A DNA stretch of 64,000 nt, from the NCBI RefSeq assembly GCF_011947195.1, contig NZ_JAATVY010000014.1:96250-160249 (forward strand), in the 5' to 3' direction. Below the pieces are notes generated by a model. It did no database searches and was not told the DNA's origin. It worked only from the letters and a program-made list of their open reading frames with translations. Shown in pieces: positions 18,202-26,612 of the stretch. Source of the stretch: Planosporangium thailandense (GTDB lineage Bacteria; Actinomycetota; Actinomycetes; Mycobacteriales; Micromonosporaceae). A program made the position numbers and the translations under genes. Every line of letters starts with the position of its first letter. Position 1 is the first letter of the stretch.

Positions 18202-19314
18202 TCAGCCTTGGCGCAGCGCCTCTGACAGCGCCACGAGCTGTTCGGCATCGGCGTCGATCCCATCCTCGGCCGGTACCGCGACGGGCACTGCGCCCGCCGG
18301 GGCGGGCTCCCCGGCCTGGTACCGGCGGAGCGCGGCGCGCAGATGCGCGGCCAGTTGCGCCGCCTCGCCGGGTGCACTGGCCTCGGCAAGGTACGGGCTG
18401 ATATGCACGAGCCCGTCCCTGCACTCGATGAGCCGCCGGTAGTACCCCCGGTGCACGCCACGCAGCCGCAGCGCGTCCCGCCACCGGCTGGACGGCACCC
18501 GCGACAGCGCGTCCTGCGGAAACGCCTCGTGCAGCAGGGCCCACAGCGGGTAGAGACGCTGGTACGTCCGGCGATGCTGCCACCACACCCGCCCTGCCAC
18601 GATGCGGGTGGCGACCCCCGGATACGTCACCCCGACCAGGAACAGCGGGACGGCGACCGTGACGGCGAGCGACGCCGCGACCAGCAATTCCGGCGGCACC
18701 GTGCCGCCGCGCCAGCGGACCACCACGAACACCGCGCGAGCCGAACCGGCCAGAACCATGCCCGCCATCGCTAACGCGGCGAGCCGCAACCCGACCGAGT
18801 GCGGACGCCGCGAGCTGCGGGCGTACCGCCAGGTCCAGCGCAATGCCATCGCCAACGCGTACACCAGGTACAGCCCGGCAGTCAGGTAGAACACCGCGAG
18901 CTCGGGAACCCGCATGTCGGCGGTTGCGTAGGTGCGGTCACGGACGCCGGGTGGGGTGAGCACCGTCGCGACGGTGATGACCACCGCTGTCGTCAGCAGG
19001 GGCAGCGCCTCCCAGCGGGCGCGTCGCTGCCCGCGACGCGAATCCGCGGCCGAGTACAGGTAGAAACACATCAGCCAGTACACGGTGCACAGCAGCAGGA
19101 TGTTCTGAGCCAGCTTGGCTGCGCCGACGCCGACAGCGCCGTCGATCACCGCCTGCCCCTTCGGCAGGCCGATCGGATAGGCGACGGCAGCGGACACCAG
19201 GCAGAGCGTCACCGCACGCAGCGGCCGGTCGTGCGGCGCCCTGCTGACCTGACGGAGCGTCCAGCCGACGGCGGTGACGAAGATGAGGGCGACCAGGACG
19301 TTGACGGCCGTCAT
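18202..19314 (-). CDS. MAB_1171c-type integral membrane protein (cassette 1)
   Basis: The 370-residue product has about seven N-terminal transmembrane helices (for example VNVLVALIFVTAVGW, LAQNILLLCTVYWLMCFYLY, LLTTAVVITVATVL, LVAASLAVTVAVPLFLVGV) and a cytosolic C-terminus from about residue 230. The junction reads RRTYQRLYPLWALLHEAFP, which closely parallels RQRSYRELYPLWDAVRRTMP in the protein at 26605-27963. This is the MAB_1171c family, often labelled putative transporter without experimental proof. The ATG at 19314 overlaps the stop of the metalloprotease gene (ATGA). Consistent linkage to an XRE regulator and a metalloprotease suggests a sensory or anchoring role instead. Confidence 0.82.
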   Translation of the reverse strand: MTAVNVLVALIFVTAVGWTLRQVSRAPHDRPLRAVTLCLVSAAVAYPIGLPKGQAVIDGAVGVGAAKLAQNILLLCTVYWLMCFYLYSAADSRRGQRRARWEALPLLTTAVVITVATVLTPPGVRDRTYATADMRVPELAVFYLTAGLYLVYALAMALRWTWRYARSSRRPHSVGLRLAALAMAGMVLAGSARAVFVVVRWRGGTVPPELLVAASLAVTVAVPLFLVGVTYPGVATRIVAGRVWWQHRRTYQRLYPLWALLHEAFPQDALSRVPSSRWRDALRLRGVHRGYYRRLIECRDGLVHISPYLAEASAPGEAAQLAAHLRAALRRYQAGEPAPAGAVPVAVPAEDGIDADAEQLVALSEALRQG

Positions 19315-19844
19315 AGCCAGCCCCGTCGGTCGCTCAGCGCGGTCTGCACCCGCCGCAGCGACGGATCGTCGGCCAACTTCGGAGCGACCCGATCCAGCAC
19401 GGACGCCCACTCCAGGATGATCGTGGCCACCAGTTCGGCTTCCCGTTCGTGCTCCTCGTCATAGGAGGTGCGGCGCAGCGCCCGCCGCACCGCGTCGAGA
19501 GAGAGGTTGGGAAACATCTGCCGCCAGAACTCGTCGTCGGTGTCGTCGCTTTGGTGATCGGCGAGAATGTGGCCCACCTCGTGCAGAACGATGTGGTCCT
19601 GGTGAGTCCTGCTGGTCTCCCGCTGGTAGAGGATGTAGTCGGCGGATGCGCTAGCGATCCACAAGCCGAACGGCCCCGGCACCGGCAACGGGTAGGGCAG
19701 CAGCCGGATCGGCCGGCCACGGCGTTCCCCGAGCCGTGCGCAAAGGACATCGACCCGCAGCGGCGGTTGGATGTCCAGCGTCCGTAGCTCCCGCCTGCAC
19801 CGCCGCCGCAACTCGCGCTCCCGCACGTCAATCCCCGCATCCAT
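19311..19844 (-). CDS. ImmA/IrrE-type zinc metallopeptidase (cassette 1)
   Basis: A 177-residue cytosolic protein with the zinc motif HEVGH in IVLHEVGHILADHQ (about residues 88-101) and a possible third ligand in the EEHEREAELVATIILEW helix downstream. This is the layout of ImmA/IrrE peptidases (PF06114), which cleave XRE-type repressors in ICEBs1, phages and the Deinococcus IrrE-DdrO system. It lies 9 bp after an XRE gene and overlaps a membrane-protein gene by 4 bp. The natural inference is that it cleaves or modulates the neighbouring XRE protein; this is not shown by sequence alone. Confidence 0.85.
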   Translation of the reverse strand: MDAGIDVRERELRRRCRRELRTLDIQPPLRVDVLCARLGERRGRPIRLLPYPLPVPGPFGLWIASASADYILYQRETSRTHQDHIVLHEVGHILADHQSDDTDDEFWRQMFPNLSLDAVRRALRRTSYDEEHEREAELVATIILEWASVLDRVAPKLADDPSLRRVQTALSDRRGWL

Positions 19845-19853
19845 GCGCGCTCG

Positions 19854-20306
19854 TCACGTCGGCGCCGAGCCGTCGCGCTCGGCCTGCTCGAGCCGATAGA
19901 TCACGTCGAGCAGATCCATCACTTGCCGGCGTCGCTCGGCGGAAAGCTCACCGGCCCGCATCGCCATAAGCCGCACGTCCCGACCGGCGTTGGTCTCGTT
20001 GACGCGTGCCTGCTCGATCCGGAGACGCTCGAGCTGCTCCTCGACCCGCCCGGTCACCTCGTCGTCGAAGAAGTACGCAGCGGGCACGCCGAAGAAGTCG
20101 GCGAGCGCCTGAAGATGACGAAGGGTCGGGTTGTCCTTCATGCCTCGACGCAGCTGCCAGACGTAGCTCTGCGAGATCGTCACACCGGTCTTGCGAATCG
20201 CGGCGGCGACCTGCTCGTTGCTGTACTTCTGCCCGCCGCGAGGCTTCATCGTCGCGAACAGGTAGTTCAGTTTCTCGCCTAGGCTCCGCCCCGCCTGTAT
20301 CGCCAT
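19854..20306 (-). CDS. XRE-family transcriptional regulator (cassette 1)
   Basis: This 150-residue protein starts GRSLGEKLNYLFATMKPRGG and contains a helix-turn-helix near residues 28-70 (YSNEQVAAAIRKTGVTISQSYVWQL), followed by LRHLQALADFFGVPAAYFFD. The remaining 75 residues form a probable coiled coil (RVEEQLERLRIEQARVNE). The start has GGAGGGAAACC upstream. It is the first gene of the minus-strand unit and probably controls its own promoter in 20307-20420. Its paralogue at 25463 shares the SLxxxLNYLFAxxxP opening and the LxHLxALAxxFGVPxxY segment, showing that the two cassettes are related. Confidence 0.88.
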   Translation of the reverse strand: MAIQAGRSLGEKLNYLFATMKPRGGQKYSNEQVAAAIRKTGVTISQSYVWQLRRGMKDNPTLRHLQALADFFGVPAAYFFDDEVTGRVEEQLERLRIEQARVNETNAGRDVRLMAMRAGELSAERRRQVMDLLDVIYRLEQAERDGSAPT

Positions 20307-20851
20307 CGGTTTCCCTCCGGCGCGCCCATGCTGTGCGACCTTCCACTCGTGAAGACACTATCAGGGACGTCGATGTATGACAGTGGAAGCTTGGTCGGCT
20401 GTCCGACTTTGCTGCTCTGGGCAACCGCTCAGTTCAGGCACCAAAGAAGATGTCCAACGGGAAGGATTCACGCGAGTCGCGAAAGACCCGGCGATCCCCG
20501 GTTTGGTAGCGAAGGCGGTTCGGTGGGGCCGCCCGGCAGCCGGCCAGGCAGGGGTGTAGGCCGCCACGTGCAGCGGCGCCGCTGGGTGAGGGAGGCGAAC
20601 AATCCGTCAAAGCCGGCCGCGTACTCATCCAACGGCCCTGGCGCAGGGGCAGGCCCGACGCGCAGCTATCACGTGCGTCAACACCCCGCTGACGCCGCGC
20701 GCCCTGTCCGGCCCTAACGAACCGCCGTTAAGCGACTGTTCAGTGGTGTCCGTCAGGCTGCTGATCGGTTGGTCGGCACGTCCGCCGACCGACTTCGTCA
20801 GCCGATGGACGAACGCGCGCGCCCGTCGGCACATACCGAGGAGGTATAGAA
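20307..20851. other. 545-bp intergenic region between divergent genes
   Basis: No open frame here has a ribosome-binding site or recognisable product. It separates the minus-strand XRE operon from the plus-strand gene at 20852, so it must hold two divergent promoters. The part next to the XRE gene (20340-20400) is the more AT-rich and is the likely regulatory part. GAGGAGGT at 20839-20846 is the ribosome-binding site of the gene that follows. Confidence 0.4.
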
Positions 20852-21003
20852 ATGTCTCTTGAGGACGCTGACAAGGCTCTTGCCGGTCTGACCGGCATCG
20901 ACTCGGAGGAGCTGCAGAAGTTCCTCGAGGAGAAGGCCGGTATCGCGCCGGACGAGGAAGCCCAGGGCACCGTCATGGCGGCCGCCGCGTCGATCGCCTT
21001 CCC
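20852..21003 (+). CDS. Start of unknown acidic protein, possibly frameshifted into the next ORF
   Basis: A strong ribosome-binding site (GAGGAGGT) precedes an ATG whose first 50 residues are coherent and acidic: SLEDADKALAGLTGIDSEEL, then a FLEEKAGIAPDEEAQ stretch and an alanine-rich end. After about 21000 this frame reads as an antisense-like Arg/Gly-rich shadow until 21517. Another frame takes over coherently from about 21003 (SLDPDLPPAIAVYFKDLAAA) and leads into the ORF at 21108. Either one 208-residue gene has a frameshift near 21000, or a short peptide gene overlaps a second gene. The length and acidity of the first part also resemble a RiPP leader, but there is no modifying enzyme nearby. 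Confidence 0.45.
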
Positions 21004-21107
21004 AGTCGCTGGACCCGGACCTACCGCCCGCGATAGCCGTCTACTTCAAGGACCTGGCGGCGGCTGGAGTCGATCCGGAACTGCTCGCTCAGGAGAAGGA
21101 GGCGACC

Positions 21108-21479
21108 ATGCTGCTGCTTGCGTTGGCTCCGGACGCCACGGCGAACTTCGTGCGGCTGTACACGCGGCTCCGCGCGGAGCCGGCGAAGCTCGCGGCCGCC
21201 ATGGACGTCATGCACCGCTTCCAGCAACTTGCCGCTGCCCCGGCCGACGAGCAGGAGGTGCAGCGGCTGGTCGGCGATCTCGTCGCGCTGTACCCCGGCT
21301 GGCTCGGCGAGACGCACGGGGCCACCGATATCGCCACGGCCGAGGCGGCGAGCCGGGTGTTCGCCGACCACCTGCACTCCTATTCGCTCGCACAACGGCG
21401 CGTGATCGAGACGGTGAGTGCGATCGCTCCCCGCGCCCGCATGGGAGAGCAGCCGGCCGCCCGATCCGACTTGCCCTGA
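21108..21479 (+). CDS. Hypothetical helical protein
   Basis: The 123-residue frame begins MLLLALAPDATANFVRLYTR with AAGGAGG six bases before the ATG, so it can be translated on its own. Coding sequence in the same frame extends upstream to about 21003 without a start codon, so it may be the 3' part of the gene starting at 20852. It is rich in Ala, Leu and charged residues and predicted helical (VMHRFQQLAAAPADEQEVQR). No family was recognised. It ends 63 bp before the membrane-protein gene. Confidence 0.5.
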   Translation: MLLLALAPDATANFVRLYTRLRAEPAKLAAAMDVMHRFQQLAAAPADEQEVQRLVGDLVALYPGWLGETHGATDIATAEAASRVFADHLHSYSLAQRRVIETVSAIAPRARMGEQPAARSDLP

Positions 21480-21542
21480 CGCCACGTCACACCTTCAGGC
21501 TGAGATCCGTACGGTAGCCGGAGCGATCGGAATGGGTGGGCT

Positions 21543-22421
21543 ATGGCCGGCAAGAGACGTGGACGCGTGCTGCGATGGGTGCCGTTCCTCGTGGTGGCCA
21601 CCGAGCTTGTGTTGGTGGTGGGAGGCGTGGTCAGCCTCGCCGACGCCGCGGTTGCGGTGGTGCTCATCGAGATTGCCCTGCTTGGTGTCGTGGTCGGTGA
21701 GGTGGTCACCATGCGGGCCGCCTACCGGAAGGCCCGCCGGTCGGGCGCCGACCGGGCACCGGCGATGTCGGCTGCGCTGGACGCCGCGCTGCCACCCGTG
21801 GTCGCGATGCTGATCCGCCAGGAGCTGCGGGTGTTCGGCAGCCTGCTGTCGGTCGTGCGACGGCGTACCAGGGTCAGCCCCGGCGACAGCGCGCTGCCCT
21901 ACGGTAGGCGACTGCGCGGGCTGTTGATCGTGCTCGCGGGCCTGTCGCTTGCCGAGGTCGCGGTGGTCGAAGCGTTCGTGCCCTGGCCGGTTGTGCGCTG
22001 GGTGCTGTTGGCGTTGGGAATCTATGGCCTGCTGTGGGTGGTCAGCTTCGTCGCCTCGTTGTCGGTCTACCCGCACACGATCGGACCGCGGGTTCTCCGG
22101 CTGCGGTTCGGCCCCTTCACCGACCTGGCGGTGCCCACGGAGAAGATCGCCACCGCAGTGGAGAACACCACGGGAACACACCGGAAGACCGTCGAGACCG
22201 ACGACGAGACGTTGTCGGTCTCGCTCATGGGGACAAGCACCGTACTGGTCGACCTCGCCGAACCGCACGAGGTCGACCTCGGCAGAAGGGGCCGCCACAC
22301 CGTACGGCGGCTGCGGTTTGATGCCGATGACCCAGCGGACGCCGTGCGGCTGCTGAGGGAAGCCGTCGCACCGCGCGTCGCGTCGCGGGAACCGTCCGAC
22401 CCACGCGGCGGTCGGCGCTGA
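21543..22421 (+). CDS. Membrane protein of unknown function
   Basis: A 292-residue protein with two N-terminal helices (VPFLVVATELVLVVGGVVSLAD and AAVAVVLIEIALLGVVVGEV, residues about 13-58) and two central helices (LRGLLIVLAGLSLAEVAVVE and VVRWVLLALGIYGLLWVVSF, about 122-167). A soluble C-terminal domain of about 110 residues follows, with a beta-rich segment (TLSVSLMGTSTVLVDLAEP) that resembles a membrane-protein PH-like module. No enzymatic motif is seen. It stands alone between the helical ORF and the secreted protein, all on the plus strand. Confidence 0.7.
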   Translation: MAGKRRGRVLRWVPFLVVATELVLVVGGVVSLADAAVAVVLIEIALLGVVVGEVVTMRAAYRKARRSGADRAPAMSAALDAALPPVVAMLIRQELRVFGSLLSVVRRRTRVSPGDSALPYGRRLRGLLIVLAGLSLAEVAVVEAFVPWPVVRWVLLALGIYGLLWVVSFVASLSVYPHTIGPRVLRLRFGPFTDLAVPTEKIATAVENTTGTHRKTVETDDETLSVSLMGTSTVLVDLAEPHEVDLGRRGRHTVRRLRFDADDPADAVRLLREAVAPRVASREPSDPRGGRR

Positions 22422-22525
22422 TCCAGCTTCTACTCGGCCGGCACTCGTCAAGCCGGCTGACGAGATGACGCATGTCCAGATGCTGGTCGCCGGTGAGGCG
22501 TACCGGTCGGAACGGAGAGGTGGTT

Positions 22526-22957
22526 GTGCAGATGGTACGAGCGTGGCCTGGTCGCGGCGTGAAACGAGTGCTCGCTGTCGTCGCGATTGGTGCAGGATGC
22601 ACCGCCGGAGTCGGCGCGCCCGCATTCGCCGACACCGGGTTGACGGTGGCTCCATCCAGCGGTTTGGCCGACCGGCAGACCGTCACGGTCTCTGCCAGCG
22701 GGTTCCAACCGGGTCATGACGTGTACGTAGTTGAGTGCGGTCAGAGTGGACCGGCATGCCATAGCACCGAGTACCGGCACGCCTCGGTCGACGGCGACGG
22801 GCGGCTCCAGGTGTCGTTGCCGGCGTACCGGACGTTCGCTGGCGTCGGTGGGGACGGCGTGGCGCGCAGCGTCGACTGCGCGGCGGTTCAGTGCAGTTTC
22901 GTGGCGCTCGACCCGGTCACCAACGAACACGCCGAGGCGGTGATCAGCTTCGGCTGA
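22526..22957 (+). CDS. Secreted neocarzinostatin-family protein
   Basis: The 143-residue product has a Sec signal peptide (VKRVLAVVAIGAGCTAGVGA, cleavage probably after AFA) and a mature part starting DTGLTVAPSSGLADRQTVTV, then GFQPGHDVYVVEC. This is the immunoglobulin-like fold opening of the neocarzinostatin family (PF00960). Four cysteines occur as C-x6-C and C-x4-C (DCAAVQC), consistent with the two disulfides of the family. Known members bind enediyne chromophores, but most genomic homologues have no enediyne genes nearby, and none is in this window. The GTG at 22526 lies 8 bases after GGAG; an ATG at 22532 is the alternative. Confidence 0.75.
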   Translation: MQMVRAWPGRGVKRVLAVVAIGAGCTAGVGAPAFADTGLTVAPSSGLADRQTVTVSASGFQPGHDVYVVECGQSGPACHSTEYRHASVDGDGRLQVSLPAYRTFAGVGGDGVARSVDCAAVQCSFVALDPVTNEHAEAVISFG

Positions 22958-23021
22958 GGTAAGCCGTACTGCCCGCGCCACGGAACCATCCGCTCGGTTC
23001 GGGGGACGCTAGCGGCGGGGA

Positions 23022-23768
23022 TTAGGACAACAGTGACGGTTCGAGTTCGAGGAAGCTCCAGTTAGGATGTTCGATGAGGTCTCCGCGCAGGATGGCCGCC
23101 TCGGCGGACTGTAGCGTCGGGTGCGGATCGATGCCAAGCTCACGGCGCAGCGTCTGCCGCGTCCGTCGGTAGGTCTTGAGTGCGTCGGCGATCCGCCCTG
23201 ACCGCTGTAGGCAAGCCATGAGGCGCAGGCAGAGATCCTCGTCCAGCGGTTCGGCTCGGACAGCTTGGAACAGCTCTGGTAGAAGGCGTGCATGTCGGTC
23301 AAGGCCGATCTCGAGATCGACCCATCGCTGGAACACCGCGAGTCGGCGCTCGGCGAGTGCAGGTCCACTCCAGGCGCGGAGCGCCAGTCGAAACGCTTCT
23401 GAGGCGGCGCGGTAGCGATGTTCCTTGCGAGCCATCTCGCCTACCGACTCGAGCGCGGTGAAGACAGTGAAGTCGCACGCTGCCGGCTCGAGGCGGAGCA
23501 AGTATCCGTCCGGTTGGGTCTCCACGACATCGGCGGCGCCGGCGGTGCGCAGTGTCTTGCGGATGTGCGAGACCTGGACCTGCACCTGGTTGCGCGCCGC
23601 CGGTGGTGGCGAGCATCCCCAGATCATGTCGATGATGGTGTCCGTGCGCACGGTCCTGTTGGCGTAAAGCGCAAGGATTGCCATCATTGCTCGCTGTCGG
23701 GGCCGCTGTAGGCGAACGGGCTTCCTGCCGACACTGACTGCGAGCGGTCCCAACAAGGAAACCTTCAT
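23022..23768 (-). CDS. SARP-family transcriptional regulator
   Basis: A 248-residue protein with an OmpR-type winged helix (residues about 1-95: KVSLLGPLAVSVGRKPVRLQ and ARNQVQVQVSHIRKTLR) followed by the bacterial transcriptional activation domain (about 100-245: YRAASEAFRLALRAWSG, RIADALKTYRRTRQTLRREL, GIDPHPTLQ). Stand-alone SARPs of this size usually activate nearby secondary-metabolite genes by binding direct repeats. It lies next to the neocarzinostatin-family gene and a GGDEF gene. A small fragment of a second SARP is preserved at about 60.1 kb. Confidence 0.92.
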   Translation of the reverse strand: MKVSLLGPLAVSVGRKPVRLQRPRQRAMMAILALYANRTVRTDTIIDMIWGCSPPPAARNQVQVQVSHIRKTLRTAGAADVVETQPDGYLLRLEPAACDFTVFTALESVGEMARKEHRYRAASEAFRLALRAWSGPALAERRLAVFQRWVDLEIGLDRHARLLPELFQAVRAEPLDEDLCLRLMACLQRSGRIADALKTYRRTRQTLRRELGIDPHPTLQSAEAAILRGDLIEHPNWSFLELEPSLLS

Positions 23769-23973
23769 GTGTACCCCCGTGGACGTTTCTGCGGTCTCGG
23801 GCGTGCTGCGCGGCGAGAGCGATGAGTTAAGGCCGTGCGAATGAGCCGATCGACAGCGTGGCGCGGTGGGCGAGGTGGCGCGTTTCCTATTGCCTCATCC
23901 TGAAAGAACGGGCTGAAATCGGGCGATGTCATTTGTTCTGCAAGCACGACGACGCTGGTCGGTTGGTCGTACG

Positions 23974-24642
23974 TCAACGGCCGCGACTGAGGTCATGATC
24001 ATGACCTGGGCTCTCTCGTTCGCGCCTGGCGTTGGGTATGGCGTTCTGGCTGAGCAGCTGGTCGGCGTGACACACACGGTTACGGCCGGCGTTCTTCGCT
24101 GCTCGCAAGGCCGTGTCGGCTTGGCTCATGAGTTCGAAGACAGTGATGCCGTGAACAAGTGAGCCACCGGCAACCCCAATTGACGCGGTACGAGCAACGA
24201 AGGTGTCCGTCCCTCTGCTGCCCCCGACGACGGGGATTCGGGCGTTCTGAATCCCTTCACGGATTTGCTCTGCCACCGTCACGGCACCTGCACGATCAGT
24301 GTTCGGCAATAGGGCGAGAAACTCGTCTCCTCCGTGGCCGCCGTATCTACCCACCACGTCTCCGTCTCGTGCGACGAGGCGAACAACCGCAGCGGCAGCA
24401 CGTAGGAGTTCGTCACCAACGAGATGGCCGAAGGATCCGTTCACCTGCTTGAAGTTGTCCAGGTCGATGATCGCCAGTGCTGCTGCTCGTCCGTCGCGGC
24501 GGGCTGCCTGAAGGGCTTGCTCTGCTTCGCTGTCCCAGCCCCACCGATCCAGTAGGCCAGTGAGCTTGTCGGTTACCCAATAACCTAGAGGCTGGCCGCA
24601 CGATGCACAGTGCTCAACAGGTCTGTCGTCGCCCACTGTCAT
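23974..24642 (-). CDS. GGDEF-domain protein (diguanylate cyclase-like)
   Basis: The protein (222 residues from ATG 24642) begins with a CASCGQPLGYWV segment, then DKLTGLLDRWGWDSEAEQAL, AIIDLDNFKQVNGSFGHLVGDELLR, and the active loop RYGGHGGDEFLALL. The catalytic GGDEF is intact. Relative to the usual RYGGDEF, three residues (GGH) are inserted before it, which also displaces the RDGD sequence from the canonical RxxD inhibitory-site spacing. The likely role is c-di-GMP synthesis, a developmental and antibiotic signal in actinomycetes. An in-frame start at 24810 would add 56 residues without domain character and was not chosen. Confidence 0.8.
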   Translation of the reverse strand: MTVGDDRPVEHCASCGQPLGYWVTDKLTGLLDRWGWDSEAEQALQAARRDGRAAALAIIDLDNFKQVNGSFGHLVGDELLRAAAAVVRLVARDGDVVGRYGGHGGDEFLALLPNTDRAGAVTVAEQIREGIQNARIPVVGGSRGTDTFVARTASIGVAGGSLVHGITVFELMSQADTALRAAKNAGRNRVCHADQLLSQNAIPNARRERESPGHDHDLSRGR

Positions 24643-25462
24643 GGCGATCGTTGCTCGTAGCTGACTGTGGTTGACGGCTGAATGAACGGCGGGGGCTTGG
24701 TTGTATGGCAAAGACCGTAACTGCAGTGTGAGGTCCGCTCTCGTCTCGCGGCGTAAGGAGTGATCCTCGCTGCTCGTTGGAAACGAGCGAAATTGTCCTC
24801 CATGAAGCACACGCGCACCCCGATTCTCGAATTTGTTAAAAGGGCTGCGAGTTCAGGTCGGCTCGCAGCGTGCTTGTCGGGTGGTACCTCCGCCTGTGAT
24901 GTGCTGCCACGCTTTAGATGTCGCGGTTTTGACGGCGTCCTGGATTCGGTCCGCCGTTCTTGACTATCGGCTCGCCTGTGGTGCCCGGTGACGGGCCGTC
25001 GGTCATTGGCTACGTGTCTGCGAGAGGTGTTACTCAGCCCTGTTTGCGTATGAGTGACGGCATCGTTATATGCACTCCTCGGGCATTGCCGCCACTCATA
25101 TCCGCGTGCGGCGGCGTACGCCCGCGATCGGCTGGGACGGTTACCATTGATGAGAGGCGATGTTACGCGCGCGAGACAGGTTGGTGCAACGCGCGTTTAA
25201 TGAGTTTGCCGTAAAGGGCAGGTCGATCACCACTCTTCGCAGTGGTGGCATGACATTGCGTGCATATCCTGCACTGCTATGGTGGTATATTCCGACGATT
25301 TCATTACCTAATGTCTGCTTCTTAACTGGGCTGATGCTGGTATCCGACATCTGGCGTTGCTCAACAGCTGTTGTAATGATCTATGGCCGCCTAGACTCGG
25401 CGACGGTAGCTGTCGGGCCTCGAGCAGCGGGCCCCGTCAAGGCGTGGGTGCGAGGAACTGCT
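24643..25462. other. 820-bp relatively AT-rich intergenic region
   Basis: No gene is supported here. The open frame that runs into the XRE gene from 25160 lacks codon bias and includes an AT-rich stretch (about 25255-25345) unlike the surrounding coding DNA. It separates the minus-strand GGDEF gene from the plus-strand second cassette and is likely to hold both promoters. The drop in GC content hints at a transferred or regulatory segment. Confidence 0.45.
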
Positions 25463-25999
25463 ATGGCTCTGGATCTTCCCCGAAGCCCTCGGGGCTCCCT
25501 TGCCGACAGGCTCAACTACCTGTTCGCGATGCTCCGGCCCGCCCCAGACGCGGTAGGTCGCGGCAGGCCGGGGCGCGAGTACTACAACAGCGAGATCGCC
25601 GACCGGATCAACGGCCCGGGCGAGACGTCGGAGCGGATCTGCCGCATCGTCGGGGAGCAGGTCACGATCAGCGGCGCCTACATCGGCGAACTGCGTCAAG
25701 GCAAGTCGACCGACCCACGTCTCAGTCACCTCAAGGCGTTGGCGATTGCCTTCGGGGTGCCGACCTGGTACCTGACCGGTGACGAGCCCGGTCCGTCGAG
25801 GTCGCGCGATGTGGAACGGGACCTGGAGCGGCTGGACCACATGCGCCGCCTGGGCGTACAGAAGGTACTCCTGCGGGACGTGTTGTCGGATAGCGGTCTA
25901 TCTGACCGCAGTCAGCAGGCGATGACCGCTATCTTCCAGCAGTTGTTGGAGATGGAGGGCCTGAGCCCGGCTTCGGATCAACCGGAGCACAACACGTGA
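25463..25999 (+). CDS. XRE-family transcriptional regulator (cassette 2)
   Basis: From the ATG at 25463 (GAGGA seven bases upstream) this 178-residue protein reads GSLADRLNYLFAMLRPAPDA, then a helix-turn-helix region interrupted by an insertion (NSEIADRINGPGETSERICR, then VTISGAYIGELRQGKSTDPR) and LSHLKALAIAFGVPTWYLTG. The C-terminal part is a charged helix. It parallels the regulator at 19854-20306 in all of these segments. It is 7 bp upstream of a zinc-protease gene, so the pair repeats the order of cassette 1. The 25160 start was rejected as upstream sequence without coding character. Confidence 0.87.
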   Translation: MALDLPRSPRGSLADRLNYLFAMLRPAPDAVGRGRPGREYYNSEIADRINGPGETSERICRIVGEQVTISGAYIGELRQGKSTDPRLSHLKALAIAFGVPTWYLTGDEPGPSRSRDVERDLERLDHMRRLGVQKVLLRDVLSDSGLSDRSQQAMTAIFQQLLEMEGLSPASDQPEHNT

Positions 26000-26006
26000 C
26001 ACGCGC

Positions 26007-26612
26007 ATGACGGTCGCAACCTGGCAATGGGGGATCACCGAGCAACGGGACGGCGAACAGGTGGGCGAAGTAGCAAGGCGGCGTCGCTACGCCAGGATCG
26101 TTAAAGATCTCCGGCTGCCGCGACGACTGACTATCGACAGGCTGTGCCAGATCGTGGGGTCGCATCTGGGGAGCCCGATCCAGTTACGTCGAGTGGAGAT
26201 GCCACCAGACCTCCCAAGCGGGGTCGTCGTCGTGACGCCGAACGTCCTCGGCGTGTTCGTCGACGCGCTCGCCCAACCCTGGCTGCAGGACGGTATCGCC
26301 TGCCATGAGCTGGCCCATTTGCTGCTCGGCCACCACCTCACGCCGCTGACCGACACTGACGCGACCCAGCGGATACTTCCCACCATCGAGCCGTGGGCGG
26401 TGGAGCAGGCGCTCACCGCACCCGTGGAACGCACGCTGGCGCGGACCTGCTACGACGGCGTCCCCGAACGGGAAGCCGAGGTGCTGGGCACCGAAATGTT
26501 CGGCCACCTCAATCCATGGCCCGCTGAGCAGACTTGGGACGTCCCGGCGCAGGCCGCCCACGTGATCCGAAATATCGAGCGGGCACTCGGCGACGGAGCC
26601 GCGCGTGAATGA
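26007..26612 (+). CDS. ImmA/IrrE-type zinc metallopeptidase-like protein (cassette 2)
   Basis: A 201-residue protein with the HExxH zinc motif in IACHELAHLLLGHH (about residues 108-121) and EREAEVLGTEMFGH downstream as the likely third-ligand helix, matching the placement in the cassette 1 protease. The N-terminal part (LRLPRRLTIDRLCQIVGSHL) also parallels its paralogue. Such proteins are often misnamed toxin components. It overlaps the membrane-protein gene by 8 bp. A role in cleaving or regulating the adjacent XRE protein is inferred from ImmA and IrrE. Confidence 0.8.
   Translation: MTVATWQWGITEQRDGEQVGEVARRRRYARIVKDLRLPRRLTIDRLCQIVGSHLGSPIQLRRVEMPPDLPSGVVVVTPNVLGVFVDALAQPWLQDGIACHELAHLLLGHHLTPLTDTDATQRILPTIEPWAVEQALTAPVERTLARTCYDGVPEREAEVLGTEMFGHLNPWPAEQTWDVPAQAAHVIRNIERALGDGAARE

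Noticed and set aside
20852..21479. RiPP precursor gene cluster
   Set aside because: The acidic N-terminus resembles a leader, but no modifying enzyme, protease or exporter of a RiPP pathway is adjacent.
22526..23768. Enediyne biosynthesis cluster
   Set aside because: A neocarzinostatin-family protein and a SARP alone are not enough; no enediyne PKS or tailoring set is present.
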